64,000 bases of DNA from Rubrivivax sp. Lineage in GTDB: Bacteria; Pseudomonadota; Gammaproteobacteria; Burkholderiales; Burkholderiaceae_C. This document shows, in pieces, positions 1 to 9,892 of this stretch (its first letter is position 1; each line of letters begins with the position of its first letter). Location of the stretch: the NCBI GenBank assembly GCA_016789955.1, contig JAEUPB010000111.1, forward strand, positions 1 through 64,000. The letters run 5' to 3'. The position numbers and the translations under genes were made by a program. The notes beneath the pieces were generated by a model that was given only the letters and a program-made list of their open reading frames with translations, did no database searches and was not told where the DNA came from.

Positions 1-1179
<1,179 letters not shown>

Positions 1180-1188
1180 GGAGGTTGC

Positions 1189-1230
1189 GCGCGTGGCGAT
1201 GCCACCTCTGCAGGTGGCGTTGCCGCGCGT
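1189..1230 (+). terminator. Long stem-loop after aspS, possible terminator
   Basis: A perfect 7-bp stem (GCCACCT / AGGTGGC, loop CTGC at 1208-1211) is extended on both sides by pairing with G-T wobbles to about 1189-1230. It lies 10 bases after the aspS stop. No U tract follows, so termination is inferred from position and stem strength only. Confidence 0.5.
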
Positions 1231-1285
1231 CGCTGCCGAGTGCCCCGCGGCGCGGCGGGCGAGTTGCTGGCAGATTTGATGTGGG

Positions 1286-1301
1286 TATAACATTCGTTAT
1301 A
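1286..1301. promoter_or_regulatory. Palindrome upstream of AbrB/Doc pair, probable operator
   Basis: TATAAC-ATTC-GTTATA is a perfect 6+4+6 inverted repeat ending 16 bases before the antitoxin ATG. It is strikingly AT-rich against a ~70% GC background. Antitoxins of the AbrB/MazE fold normally autorepress by binding such palindromes. A GGAG ribosome-binding site at 1309-1312 precedes the start. Direct binding is inferred. Confidence 0.6.
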
Positions 1302-1317
1302 ACTTCGTGGAGTCACC

Positions 1318-1542
1318 ATGCACGCCCTCAAGCTCACCCAGATCGGGAATTCCGTCGGCGTGATCCTGCCCAAGGAGGTGCTGGCGCAATTGAAGGTCGG
1401 CAAGGGCGACACGCTGTACCTGACTGCAAGCCCCGAAGGTATGCGTCTCACGCCGCACGATCCAGCCTTCAGCGACCAGATGCAGGCCGCGCGCGAGATC
1501 ATGAAGCGTCGTCGCGCGGTACTGCACGAACTCGCCAAGTAG
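1318..1542 (+). CDS. AbrB/MazE-type antitoxin
   Basis: A 74-residue protein with a SpoVT/AbrB swapped-hairpin DNA-binding domain. The diagnostic stretch GNSVGVILPKEVLAQL (residues 10-25) is followed by the KVGKGDTLYL strand. The C-terminal tail is basic and helical (about 45-74) and would bind and neutralise the toxin. The gene ends 5 bases before the Doc-type gene, so the two form a bicistronic toxin-antitoxin module. The start has a good GGAG site 5 bases upstream. Autoregulation through the palindrome at 1286-1301 is likely. Classical Doc partners are Phd antitoxins; an AbrB-fold partner is a known alternative arrangement in proteobacteria. Confidence 0.88.
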   Translation: MHALKLTQIGNSVGVILPKEVLAQLKVGKGDTLYLTASPEGMRLTPHDPAFSDQMQAAREIMKRRRAVLHELAK

Positions 1543-1547
1543 TTGCC

Positions 1548-1939
1548 GTGGCCGCAAGAGAAGTCTGGGTCTGGATCGACCCGGCCGTGGTGCGTGCGGT
1601 GCACGAGGAGCAGCTCGTCGAGCATGGCGGCGCCGCCGGCGTGCGCGACGAAGGACTGTTGGAGTCGGCCCTCGCGCGACCGCGCCATCTCGCCCAATAC
1701 GGCGACCCCGATGTGGCTGCGCTGGCCGCCAGCTATGCCTACGGCATCGCGCGCAACCACCCGTTCATCGACGGCAACAAGCGCACGGCGTTCGTGGCTG
1801 CGGAGTTGTTCCTCGCGCTGAACGGCTCGAGCCTCGTCGCCGACGATGGGGACTGCGTGCTCACGATGCTCGGCCTGGCGGCCGGCGACATCGACGAGGC
1901 GGCTTTCGCCACATGGCTGCGTCGACACCTGGTGCCCCG

Positions 1940-1943
<4 letters not shown>
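1548..1943 (+). CDS. doc: Fic/Doc (death-on-curing) family toxin
   Basis: A 131-residue protein with the Fic/Doc core motif HPFIDGNKR at residues 71-79, including catalytic His71 and the GNKR phosphate-binding loop. The family's Doc members phosphorylate elongation factor EF-Tu and halt translation; that function is inferred from family. The start is taken as GTG at 1548, giving a normal Doc length, because no ATG lies near the antitoxin stop. The stop codon overlaps the ATG of the following DAHP synthase (ATGA, 1940-1943), so the toxin gene is physically coupled to a biosynthetic operon. The N-terminal sequence (EVWVWIDPAVVRAVHEEQL) is typical of the family. Confidence 0.9.
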
Positions 1944-3024
<1,081 letters not shown>

Positions 3025-3028
<4 letters not shown>

Positions 3029-3477
3029 GCACGCGCCCCAAGATCCCGCAGTCGGTGCTGGTCGTGATCCACACACCCGGCGGCGAGGTGCTGCTGATCG
3101 AGCGCGCCGACCATCCCGGCTACTGGCAGAGCGTGACCGGCTCGCGCGCGGCGCCGGACGAGCCGCTGGTCGAGACCTGCCGCCGCGAAGTGCTGGAGGA
3201 GACCGGCATCGCCGCCGGCGAGCTGAGCGACTGGGGCGTCGAGAACGTCTACGAGATCTATCCGGTCTGGCGCCACCGCTACGCGCCGGGCGTCACGCAC
3301 AACACCGAGCATGTCTACGGGCTGCAGGTGCCCGACGCCTTGACGGTCACGCTGAACCCGCGCGAGCACCTGCAGCACCGCTGGCTGCCGTGGCGGGAGG
3401 CGGCGGCGCGCTGCTTCTCGCCGAGCAACGCCGAGGCGATCCTGCAACTCCCCGGGCGCCTGGGCCTGCCGACATGA
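3025..3477 (+). CDS. nudB: Dihydroneopterin triphosphate diphosphatase (Nudix)
   Basis: Removes pyrophosphate from dihydroneopterin triphosphate in folate synthesis. The protein is 150 residues with the Nudix box at about residues 39-62 (G, then E46, then REVLEETGI). The segment YWQSVTGS just before the box is characteristic of NudB. Compared with the canonical spacing there is one extra residue between the first Gly and the first Glu, which I recall from other betaproteobacterial NudB proteins. The GTG start at 3025 overlaps the DAHP synthase stop and the stop overlaps the next ATG, so translation is probably coupled through the run. Confidence 0.9.
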
Positions 3478-4307
3478 GGCCCGCCGCGCACCGGCACGCG
3501 GGCGGCCACGCCCCCACCGCGCCCGGGCCGCTGACCGGCGTGGGCACGCTGCGCGTGGCCACGTACAACATCCACAAGGGCGTGCGCGGCATCGGTCCGC
3601 GCAAGCGGCTGGAGATCCACAACCTGGGGCTGGCCGTCGAGGCCTTCGATGCCGACCTCGTGTTCCTGCAGGAGGTGCGCCTGTTCCACACGCGTGAGGC
3701 GGCGCGCTTCGACCGCAGCCAGTTCGGCTGGCCGGCGCAGGGGCAGGCGCGCTTCCTCGCGCCCGAGGGCTACGACGTGGCCTACCGCACCAACGCCTAC
3801 ACGCGGCACGGCGAGCATGGCAATGCGCTGCTGTCGCGCTGGCCGATCGGCGAGGTGGGGCACCACGACGTCAGCGACCACCGCTTCGAGCAGCGCGGGC
3901 TGCTGCACGTGCCGGTGCGCTGGAACGGGCTGCCGCTGCACGCCGTGGTGGTGCACTTCGGGCTGGCCCATGCGAGCCGCGTGCGGCAGGTGGCGCGGCT
4001 GGCGGACTTCATCGAGCGACAGGTGCCGCGCGACGAGATGCTCGTGGTGGCCGGCGACTTCAACGACTGGGGCGAGAAGCTCGATGCCCCGATGGCCGAG
4101 ATCGGCCTCGGGCGTGCCGGCACGTCCGCCGGCGGCGGCACGGGCCGCGGCGCGCGGCTGACCTTCCCGTCGCTGATGCCGGTGTTCGCGCTCGACCGCT
4201 TCTACCTGCGCGGCGTGCGCTGCCGCTCGACGATGGTGCCGCGCGGCCTCACCTGGGCCCGCATGTCCGACCACCTTCCGCTGGTGGCCGAATTGGAGCC
4301 GGCGTGA
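3474..4307 (+). CDS. Endonuclease/exonuclease/phosphatase (EEP) family protein, YbhP-like
   Basis: A 277-residue metal-dependent phosphodiesterase fold. Active-site motifs are in order: TYNIH (30-34), LQE (65-67), GDFND (194-198) and SDH (265-267), with R-x-L-T-F-P-S substrate-loop residues between. The N-terminal 24 residues are Pro/Ala-rich and not part of the fold. It overlaps nudB (ATGA) and clsB (GTGA). In E. coli the homologous pair is ybhP-ybhO(clsB), so the neighbour supports a role linked to phospholipid metabolism or envelope turnover. The true substrate is not known. Confidence 0.88.
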   Translation: MRPAAHRHAGGHAPTAPGPLTGVGTLRVATYNIHKGVRGIGPRKRLEIHNLGLAVEAFDADLVFLQEVRLFHTREAARFDRSQFGWPAQGQARFLAPEGYDVAYRTNAYTRHGEHGNALLSRWPIGEVGHHDVSDHRFEQRGLLHVPVRWNGLPLHAVVVHFGLAHASRVRQVARLADFIERQVPRDEMLVVAGDFNDWGEKLDAPMAEIGLGRAGTSAGGGTGRGARLTFPSLMPVFALDRFYLRGVRCRSTMVPRGLTWARMSDHLPLVAELEPA

Positions 4308-5590
4308 GCGGCGCAGCGGGCAGCGCCCCGCCCGAGGACATCGCGCCGGGAGACGGCACCGCCATGGCGCGCTTCGTCGGCGGCAACAAGCTCGCGCTGC
4401 TGCAGGGCGGCGACCAGCTGTTCCCGGCGATGTGCGCGGCCATCGCCGCGGCCGAGCGCGAGGTCTGGTTCGCCACCTACATCTTCCACGACGACCCGGC
4501 CGGCCGGGTCGTGGCCGATGCGCTGATCGCCGCGGCGCAACGCGGCGTGGCGGTGCACGTCGTGATCGACGGCTTCGGCTCGAAGGCCACGCTGCCGGTG
4601 GTGCGCGGCTGGCTGCAGGCCGCCGGCGTGCATGTCGAGGTGTTCCGCCCGCTCGACCGCTGGTGGGCCTGGTTCCAGCCGGGCCAGCTGCGGCGGCTGC
4701 ACCAGAAGCTCTGTGCCGTCGACCGCCAGGTGGCCTACGTCGGCGGCATCAACGTCATCGACGACCGCCACGACCTCAACCACGGCTGGGCCGATGCGCC
4801 GCGGCTGGACTTCGCGATGGAGCTGCGCGGCCCGGTGGCCGAGGCCGTGCACGCCGCCACCAGTGCGATCTGGTCGCGCGCCCACCTCGGCCACGGCTGG
4901 CGCGAGGAAGTGCGCACGCTGGCGCGCAGCGCCACCCCGATCGACGAGACGATGCGGCTGGTGCGGCGGCTGCGGCAGTCGCGCGGCGGGGCGGGCCCGG
5001 CGCCTGCGGACGAAGCACCGATGCGCGCCGCCTTCCTCGTGCGCGACAACCTGCGCCAGCGGCGCGCCATCGAGCGCGCCTACGTCGAGGCGATCCGGTC
5101 GTCTCGCGAGCGGGTGGACATCGCGGTGCCGTACTTCTATCCCGGCCGCGCGTTCCGCCGGGTGCTGCGCCAGGCGGCCCGCCGCGGCGTTCGGGTGCGG
5201 CTGCTGCTGCAGGGCAAGATCGACTACCGCATCGCCGCGATGGCGGCGCGCGCGCTGTACGACGAGCTGCGCGGCCGCGGCGTGCGCATCTACGAGTACA
5301 CGCCGGCCTGGCTGCACGCCAAGGTGGCGGTGGTCGACGACCGCTGGGCCACCGTGGGCAGTTCCAACATCGACCCGCTGTCGCTGCTGCTGAACCTCGA
5401 GGCCAACGTCGTCGTCGACGACCCCGACTTCGCGCGCAGCCTGGCCGATGCGCTGGACGCCGCATTCGCAGCCTCGGCCGAGGTCGTCGACACGCAGCGC
5501 AGCGGCTGGCGCGGCTTGCTGCAGCGGGGCTTCGTCGCCTGGATGGCCAGCCTTTACCTGCGGCTCGCGGGGATCACGGGCCGGTACTGA
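4304..5590 (+). CDS. clsB: Cardiolipin synthase B (phospholipase D family)
   Basis: A 428-residue phospholipase D-type enzyme that makes cardiolipin by phosphatidyl transfer at the inner membrane. Two HKD motifs are visible: HQKLCAVD from His133, followed by the GGIN block, and HAKVAVVD from His338, followed by GSSNID. The length and the lack of two N-terminal membrane helices fit ClsB (YbhO) rather than ClsA. The GTG start at 4304 overlaps the EEP gene stop. It is the last gene of the coupled run that starts at the toxin-antitoxin pair or at aroG. Confidence 0.92.
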   Translation: MSGAAGSAPPEDIAPGDGTAMARFVGGNKLALLQGGDQLFPAMCAAIAAAEREVWFATYIFHDDPAGRVVADALIAAAQRGVAVHVVIDGFGSKATLPVVRGWLQAAGVHVEVFRPLDRWWAWFQPGQLRRLHQKLCAVDRQVAYVGGINVIDDRHDLNHGWADAPRLDFAMELRGPVAEAVHAATSAIWSRAHLGHGWREEVRTLARSATPIDETMRLVRRLRQSRGGAGPAPADEAPMRAAFLVRDNLRQRRAIERAYVEAIRSSRERVDIAVPYFYPGRAFRRVLRQAARRGVRVRLLLQGKIDYRIAAMAARALYDELRGRGVRIYEYTPAWLHAKVAVVDDRWATVGSSNIDPLSLLLNLEANVVVDDPDFARSLADALDAAFAASAEVVDTQRSGWRGLLQRGFVAWMASLYLRLAGITGRY

Positions 5591-5707
5591 ACATCCCGGA
5601 ACGCCGCGGCGTCCGTCGCCCTGGCCCGACGATGGCTCCTGTGGGCGATGCCGAGCTCCGGCGCGGCCGGCACGATGCCTTCCATCGACAGAGGAGGGCT
5701 CGGGACC

Positions 5708-6460
5708 ATGAACGGCAGCAGCAGCATCGAAGGTGGCATGGGCATCAGCATGCTGCCGCACGGCGCGCCGTGGCCGTTGTGGCTGGCCCCGACCGCACGC
5801 GCCCCGCAGCCGGGGCCGACCCGGTGGGTGGTGCCGCCGTCGCGGCCGCGGCTGTCCCGCTCCAAGCCGGTCGCGACGGCCCACACGATGATGGTGCGCC
5901 TGCCCGGCGACCAGCTGCTGCTGTCGGTGGAGCACGAGACGCTGGCCCGCATCACGCCGCCGATGCTCTCGGCCTGGTTCCGCGGACTGCCTCGCGCGCT
6001 GTGGCACGCCGGCCGCGAATACACGCGCCACGCGCTGTGGCACCCGGTGGACCACGTGCACTGGTCGCTGCTGCGGCCGGCGCCACGCGGCGGCATGGGC
6101 GTCGGTGCGCGCGTGCACGAAGTGGTGGCTTGCGGCGGGCGCGCCGAGCACCTCGTCGAGGTGGTCGCCGACGTCGAGCGCCTCGACGAGCACGGCGTCA
6201 CGTTGGTGCGGCGGTGGCTCGGCGTCGAGGTGATGCGGCTGCAGCACAGCTTCCGCGCGGTCGACGACGGCACCGAGGTGCACACGCGGCTGTGGGTGGG
6301 CGTCGCCGGGGGCGGCTGGCGCGAGCGCTGGGCGCAACGCGTCAACCTGGCGCTGCGGCCCGTACTCCTGCCCGACGCGACGGCGCTGGCCTGGCTGCAC
6401 CACTGCGTCGAGCAGGTCGGCATGCTGCAGGGGCTGCTGCCGCGGTTGTCGCGGCGTTGA
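5708..6460 (+). CDS. DAPG-hydrolase (PhlG)-like domain protein
   Basis: About 250 residues. The pattern ITPPMLSAWF, then ALWHPVDHVHWSL, then a long beta-rich stretch ending with LQHSFRAVDDGTEVHTRLWVG resembles the PhlG domain family that includes 2,4-diacetylphloroglucinol hydrolase, where His and Glu residues bind zinc. That assignment is from pattern memory only. The start is uncertain: 5708 has a purine-rich GAGGAGG 10 bases upstream, while in-frame ATGs also exist at 5648 and 5684. It stands alone, converging on the PEP-CTERM-like gene across a GC-rich hairpin. The substrate is unknown; many homologues occur in bacteria with no phloroglucinol metabolism. Confidence 0.6.
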   Translation: MNGSSSIEGGMGISMLPHGAPWPLWLAPTARAPQPGPTRWVVPPSRPRLSRSKPVATAHTMMVRLPGDQLLLSVEHETLARITPPMLSAWFRGLPRALWHAGREYTRHALWHPVDHVHWSLLRPAPRGGMGVGARVHEVVACGGRAEHLVEVVADVERLDEHGVTLVRRWLGVEVMRLQHSFRAVDDGTEVHTRLWVGVAGGGWRERWAQRVNLALRPVLLPDATALAWLHHCVEQVGMLQGLLPRLSRR

Positions 6461-6494
6461 AGACGAACCGGGACAGCCGCACCTGCGGCGCCGC

Positions 6495-6516
6495 GGCCTG
6501 CCGGGCGCGGCAGGCC
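6495..6516. terminator. Hairpin between two convergent genes
   Basis: GGCCTGCC - GGGCGC - GGCAGGCC, a perfect 8-bp stem with a 6-base loop, extendable with a one-base bulge. It sits in the 72-base gap between the converging genes at 6460 and 6533 and could serve both strands. No T tract follows. Confidence 0.45.
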
Positions 6517-6532
6517 CGCGGCCGCCGCGGCG

Positions 6533-7114
6533 TCAGCGGCCGCGGCTGCGACTGCGGCGGACCGCCGCCAGCGCCAGGAACGCGGCCAGCATCAGCGCGG
6601 GCGTGGTCGGGGCCGGCACGGCGGTCGCGTCGAAGCTGATCCGGGCCAGACCCTGCACCCAGTCGTTGCGGCCGTTGTTGAAATCCACCCGCGCCACGCC
6701 GGCAAAGGCCGACAGGTCATAGCTCGCGAGGCCGCCGCTGGTGAACGCCCCGCTGGCGATCAGCGCGTTGGCGCTGTCGTAGAGGCTCCAGCCCTGGTCG
6801 GGATCGCCGTTGAATCCGAACGGGCTGAAGTCGAACTTCAGGCTGCTGACCGGCGAGGAGAACGTGACGCGCAGGATCTCGTTGCTCGGGTAGAGGAAGC
6901 CGTCGGTGGAGTTCCACAGGTAGCTGACACCAGAGATGCTAGCGACGCTCGGCGAGCCCGACTCGCCCGCGCCGGCCAGCGAGAACGTGGCGCTGCCGAT
7001 CGTGGTGATCGCGGTACCGTCGGCATAGGCCGAGAAATCGATGACGGCCGCGGCGGCGGGCGCCGACAAAGCGGCGGCGATCAGTCCGAGGCCGATCGTG
7101 CTCTTGATGCTCAT
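6533..7114 (-). CDS. PEP-CTERM-like exported protein
   Basis: A 193-residue protein with an N-terminal Sec signal (MSIKSTIGLGLIAAALSAPAAAA), a beta-rich middle with Ser/Gly/Asn-rich segments, and a C-terminal tripartite tail: the short motif VPAPTTPA, a hydrophobic helix (LMLAAFLALAAV) and a basic end (RRSRSRGR). This is the layout of proteins sorted by exosortase in exopolysaccharide-producing proteobacteria. The usual Pro-Glu-Pro is Pro-Ala-Pro here, so processing is uncertain. The start at 7114 (second Met) puts the signal peptide at the N-terminus; the first possible Met at 7141 adds nine polar residues. No exosortase gene is in the window. Confidence 0.75.
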   Translation of the reverse strand: MSIKSTIGLGLIAAALSAPAAAAVIDFSAYADGTAITTIGSATFSLAGAGESGSPSVASISGVSYLWNSTDGFLYPSNEILRVTFSSPVSSLKFDFSPFGFNGDPDQGWSLYDSANALIASGAFTSGGLASYDLSAFAGVARVDFNNGRNDWVQGLARISFDATAVPAPTTPALMLAAFLALAAVRRSRSRGR

Positions 7115-7283
7115 TGCGTGGAACCTTTGGGGTGGGGACACGCTCGAGCAGCAATTTCTGCGCCAATATATGAGCCGGCGTGCCGTTCGTCGAGGTGGAC
7201 GATCGTTGCACCGGGTCCTCGATGCCTTGATGCCGGCGGGGGCACGACCGCTTGTGTCAAGCGATCCGACACCCCCGTCGGCT

Positions 7284-7646
7284 TCAGCCGATGGCGGGTG
7301 TCGCCGCGACGAGCGGATCGGGCCCGAACCGGTTCGGACCCGGCGTGCCGCGCAGCAGGCCGTTCTCGACCAGCGCCCAGATCCAGCCGACCACCGGGAT
7401 CAGCATCACCAGCACCCAGGCACCGCTCTTGTCGCGGTCGTGCCAGCGCTTGGCCGCGGTGGCGATGGCCGGCCAGGTCAGCAGCAGGTTGACGAGGTGC
7501 TCGGCGGTCTCGGGCCTCACGCGCGCGATGCCCAGCAGCACGTGTCCGAGCATGCCCAGGCCCAGCAACGCCGCCACGCCGTAGCGCCAGAAGGTGCCGC
7601 GGCCGATGCGGCCACGCGGGTCGAGGAAGATGCGCCAAGGCTCCAT
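7284..7646 (-). CDS. DUF805 membrane protein
   Basis: A 120-residue inner-membrane protein. The N-terminus (WRIFLDPRGRIGRGTFW) is the typical DUF805 opening, followed by hydrophobic segments at about 23-44, 50-62 and 74-95 and the characteristic KRWHDRDKSGAW loop. Function of the family is unknown. It is divergent from the patatin gene with about 50 bases between starts. Nothing recognisable lies in the 169 bases between it and the PEP-CTERM-like gene. Confidence 0.85.
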   Translation of the reverse strand: MEPWRIFLDPRGRIGRGTFWRYGVAALLGLGMLGHVLLGIARVRPETAEHLVNLLLTWPAIATAAKRWHDRDKSGAWVLVMLIPVVGWIWALVENGLLRGTPGPNRFGPDPLVAATPAIG

Positions 7647-7698
7647 GCGGCAAGTATGCGGGAGCGGCGCAAGGCACCACCGGCGCTAACCTCGCGCC

Positions 7699-8787
7699 AT
7701 GGCCAGGACATCCCGACGTGCAGGCACCGTGGCGATCGACCTCGCGCTGCAGGGCGGCGGCTCGCACGGCGCGTTCACCTGGGGCGTGCTCGACCGGCTG
7801 CTCGAGGACGAATCGATCGCACTCGACGGCCTCTCGGGCACCAGTGCCGGTGCGTTGAACGCCGCCGTGCTGGCCACCGGGCTGGCCAAGGGTGGCCGCA
7901 CCGGCGCCCGCCACGCGCTGGCGGCGTTCTGGCGCGACGTCTCCGACACCGGCCACTGCTTCGGCGCCATCCCGCCCGGCCCTTGGACGCAGTGGTGGCA
8001 GCAGTGGCTGCAGCAGGCGAGCCCCTACCAGTTCAACCCGTTCGACATCAACCCGCTGCGCGACCTCGTGCGCCGCCATGTGCACGAGGAGGCGCTGCGT
8101 GCCGGCCCGCTGCAGCTGTTCGTCACCGCCACCGCCGTGCGCACCGGGCAGCCGCGCGTGTTCCAGGCCGGCGACCTCTCGCACGATGCGCTGCTCGCCT
8201 CGGCCTGCCTGCCGCACCTGTTTCGCGCCGTCGAGGTCGACGGCGAGCCGTACTGGGACGGTGGCTACACCGGCAACCCCGCGCTGTGGCCGCTGATCTA
8301 CCAGACCGTGTCCACCGACATCCTGCTCGTCAAGATCAACCCGCTGGTGCGGCCCGACCTGCCCGACACCGCGGTGGAGATCGCCGACCGCGTGGCCGAG
8401 ATCAGCTTCAACGCCGGGCTCGTCGGCGAATTGCGCGCGATCTCGTTCGTGCATCGGCTGCTGGCCGAGGAGCGAGTGTCCTCCGCGCGCTACAAGGCAC
8501 TGCGCATGCACATGATCGGCGACGAGGCGTCGTTGGGCGTGCTGCCGGTGGCCAGCAAGCTCGACACCAGCGGGCCTTTCCTGCTGAAGCTGCACGGCCT
8601 GGGGCATGCCGCCGCCACGCGCTGGCTGGCCGCGCACCGCGCCGACCTCGGCGTGCGCGCCACGCTCGACATCGACGCGACCTTCCTGCAACCGCGCGGG
8701 CCATCGGGCACGCGCACCGTGCAGGCCGCGGCGACGCCGGCCGCGCCGGCACGACCCGCGCGGCGAGCCCCGCGCCGGCGGCCGTGA
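7699..8787 (+). CDS. Patatin-like phospholipase
   Basis: A 362-residue serine lipase/acyl hydrolase. The oxyanion loop GGGSHG begins at residue 19, the nucleophile elbow is GTSAG (Ser49) and the catalytic Asp is in DGG (Asp187). No signal peptide is seen, so it is probably cytoplasmic or membrane-associated. The last ~30 residues are Ala/Pro/Arg-rich low complexity. The stop overlaps the GTG of the MBL exonuclease (GTGA), suggesting cotranscription, although the two proteins have no known shared function. Confidence 0.9.
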   Translation: MARTSRRAGTVAIDLALQGGGSHGAFTWGVLDRLLEDESIALDGLSGTSAGALNAAVLATGLAKGGRTGARHALAAFWRDVSDTGHCFGAIPPGPWTQWWQQWLQQASPYQFNPFDINPLRDLVRRHVHEEALRAGPLQLFVTATAVRTGQPRVFQAGDLSHDALLASACLPHLFRAVEVDGEPYWDGGYTGNPALWPLIYQTVSTDILLVKINPLVRPDLPDTAVEIADRVAEISFNAGLVGELRAISFVHRLLAEERVSSARYKALRMHMIGDEASLGVLPVASKLDTSGPFLLKLHGLGHAAATRWLAAHRADLGVRATLDIDATFLQPRGPSGTRTVQAAATPAAPARPARRAPRRRP

Positions 8788-9830
8788 CCTCCGCCGACGA
8801 CCTCGTCGTGCTGCGCCCGCAGGGCCTGTACTGCCCGGCCGGCGACTTCCACATCGACCCCTGGCGCCCGGTGGACCGGGCCGTGATCACGCACGCCCAC
8901 GCCGACCACGCGCGCGCCGGCCATGCGGCCTACCTGGCCGCGGCGCCGGCTGCTGCCGTGATGCGCGTGCGCCTGGGCGCCGGCATCGCGCTGCAGACTT
9001 TGCGCTACGGCGAGCGGCTGCGGCTGGGCGAGGTGGACGTCTCGCTGCATCCGGCCGGCCACGTGCTCGGCTCGGCGCAGGTGCGCATCGAGCACCGCGG
9101 CCGCATCTGGGTGGCCTCGGGCGACTACTTCACCAGCGGCATCGCCGGCGATGCGAACCCGAGCTGCGCGCCGTTCGAACCGCAGCGCTGCGACGTGTTC
9201 ATCACCGAGAGCACCTTCGGGCTGCCGATCTACCGCTGGCGCGCGCAGGCCGACGTGATCGGCGACGTGAACCGCTGGTGGCAGGCCAATGCCGAGGCAG
9301 GCCGGCCGAGCCTGTTGCTGGCCTACAGCCTGGGCAAGGCGCAGCGGCTGATCGCGGCCGTGGACGCGTCGATCGGGCCGATCGTCGTGCACGGCGCGGT
9401 GGCGCCGCTGAACGAGGCCTACCGCGCCGGCGGCGTGCCGCTGCCGCACACCCCCACGCTCGACGAACTCGGCGACAAGGCCGCGCTGCGGCGAGCGCTC
9501 GTCATCGCGCCGCCCTCGGTGCACGGGAGCGCGTGGGCGCGGCGGCTCGGCGACTTCAGCGATGCCTTCGCCAGCGGCTGGATGCAGCTGCGCGGCGCGC
9601 GCCGGCGGCAGGGCGTGGACCGCGGCTTCGTGCTCAGCGACCACGCCGACTGGCCCGGGCTGCAGGCGGCCATCGCGGCCACCGGGGCGTCGCGCGTGAT
9701 CGTGACGCACGGCCAGGAGGCGGTGATGGTGCGCTGGCTGCGCGAGCAGGGGCTGGACGCCGGCAGCTTCCGCACCGAGTACGGCGACGAGCGGCTGGAA
9801 GAGCCGGCGGCGGCTGCCACCTCGACATGA
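8784..9830 (+). CDS. Ligase-associated MBL-fold DNA exonuclease
   Basis: A 348-residue metallo-beta-lactamase/beta-CASP protein. Metal ligands are in HAHADH (37-42); further family markers are HPAGHVLGSAQ, GDYFTSG, ESTFGLPIYRW and SDHADW plus THGQE near the C-terminus. The ESTFGLP block is typical of the exonuclease that usually sits in an operon with an ATP-dependent DNA ligase, a Lhr-like helicase and a PdeM phosphoesterase. Here the ligase is 4.6 kb downstream (14422) and the other two are absent from the window. The GTG start overlaps the patatin stop. Confidence 0.88.
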   Translation: MTSADDLVVLRPQGLYCPAGDFHIDPWRPVDRAVITHAHADHARAGHAAYLAAAPAAAVMRVRLGAGIALQTLRYGERLRLGEVDVSLHPAGHVLGSAQVRIEHRGRIWVASGDYFTSGIAGDANPSCAPFEPQRCDVFITESTFGLPIYRWRAQADVIGDVNRWWQANAEAGRPSLLLAYSLGKAQRLIAAVDASIGPIVVHGAVAPLNEAYRAGGVPLPHTPTLDELGDKAALRRALVIAPPSVHGSAWARRLGDFSDAFASGWMQLRGARRRQGVDRGFVLSDHADWPGLQAAIAATGASRVIVTHGQEAVMVRWLREQGLDAGSFRTEYGDERLEEPAAAATST

Positions 9831-9892
9831 CGACCAGGCGGCCTTCGGAACCCCTCTATCGCGGGCCTCGAATCGCGGTGAATACTCCGTCC

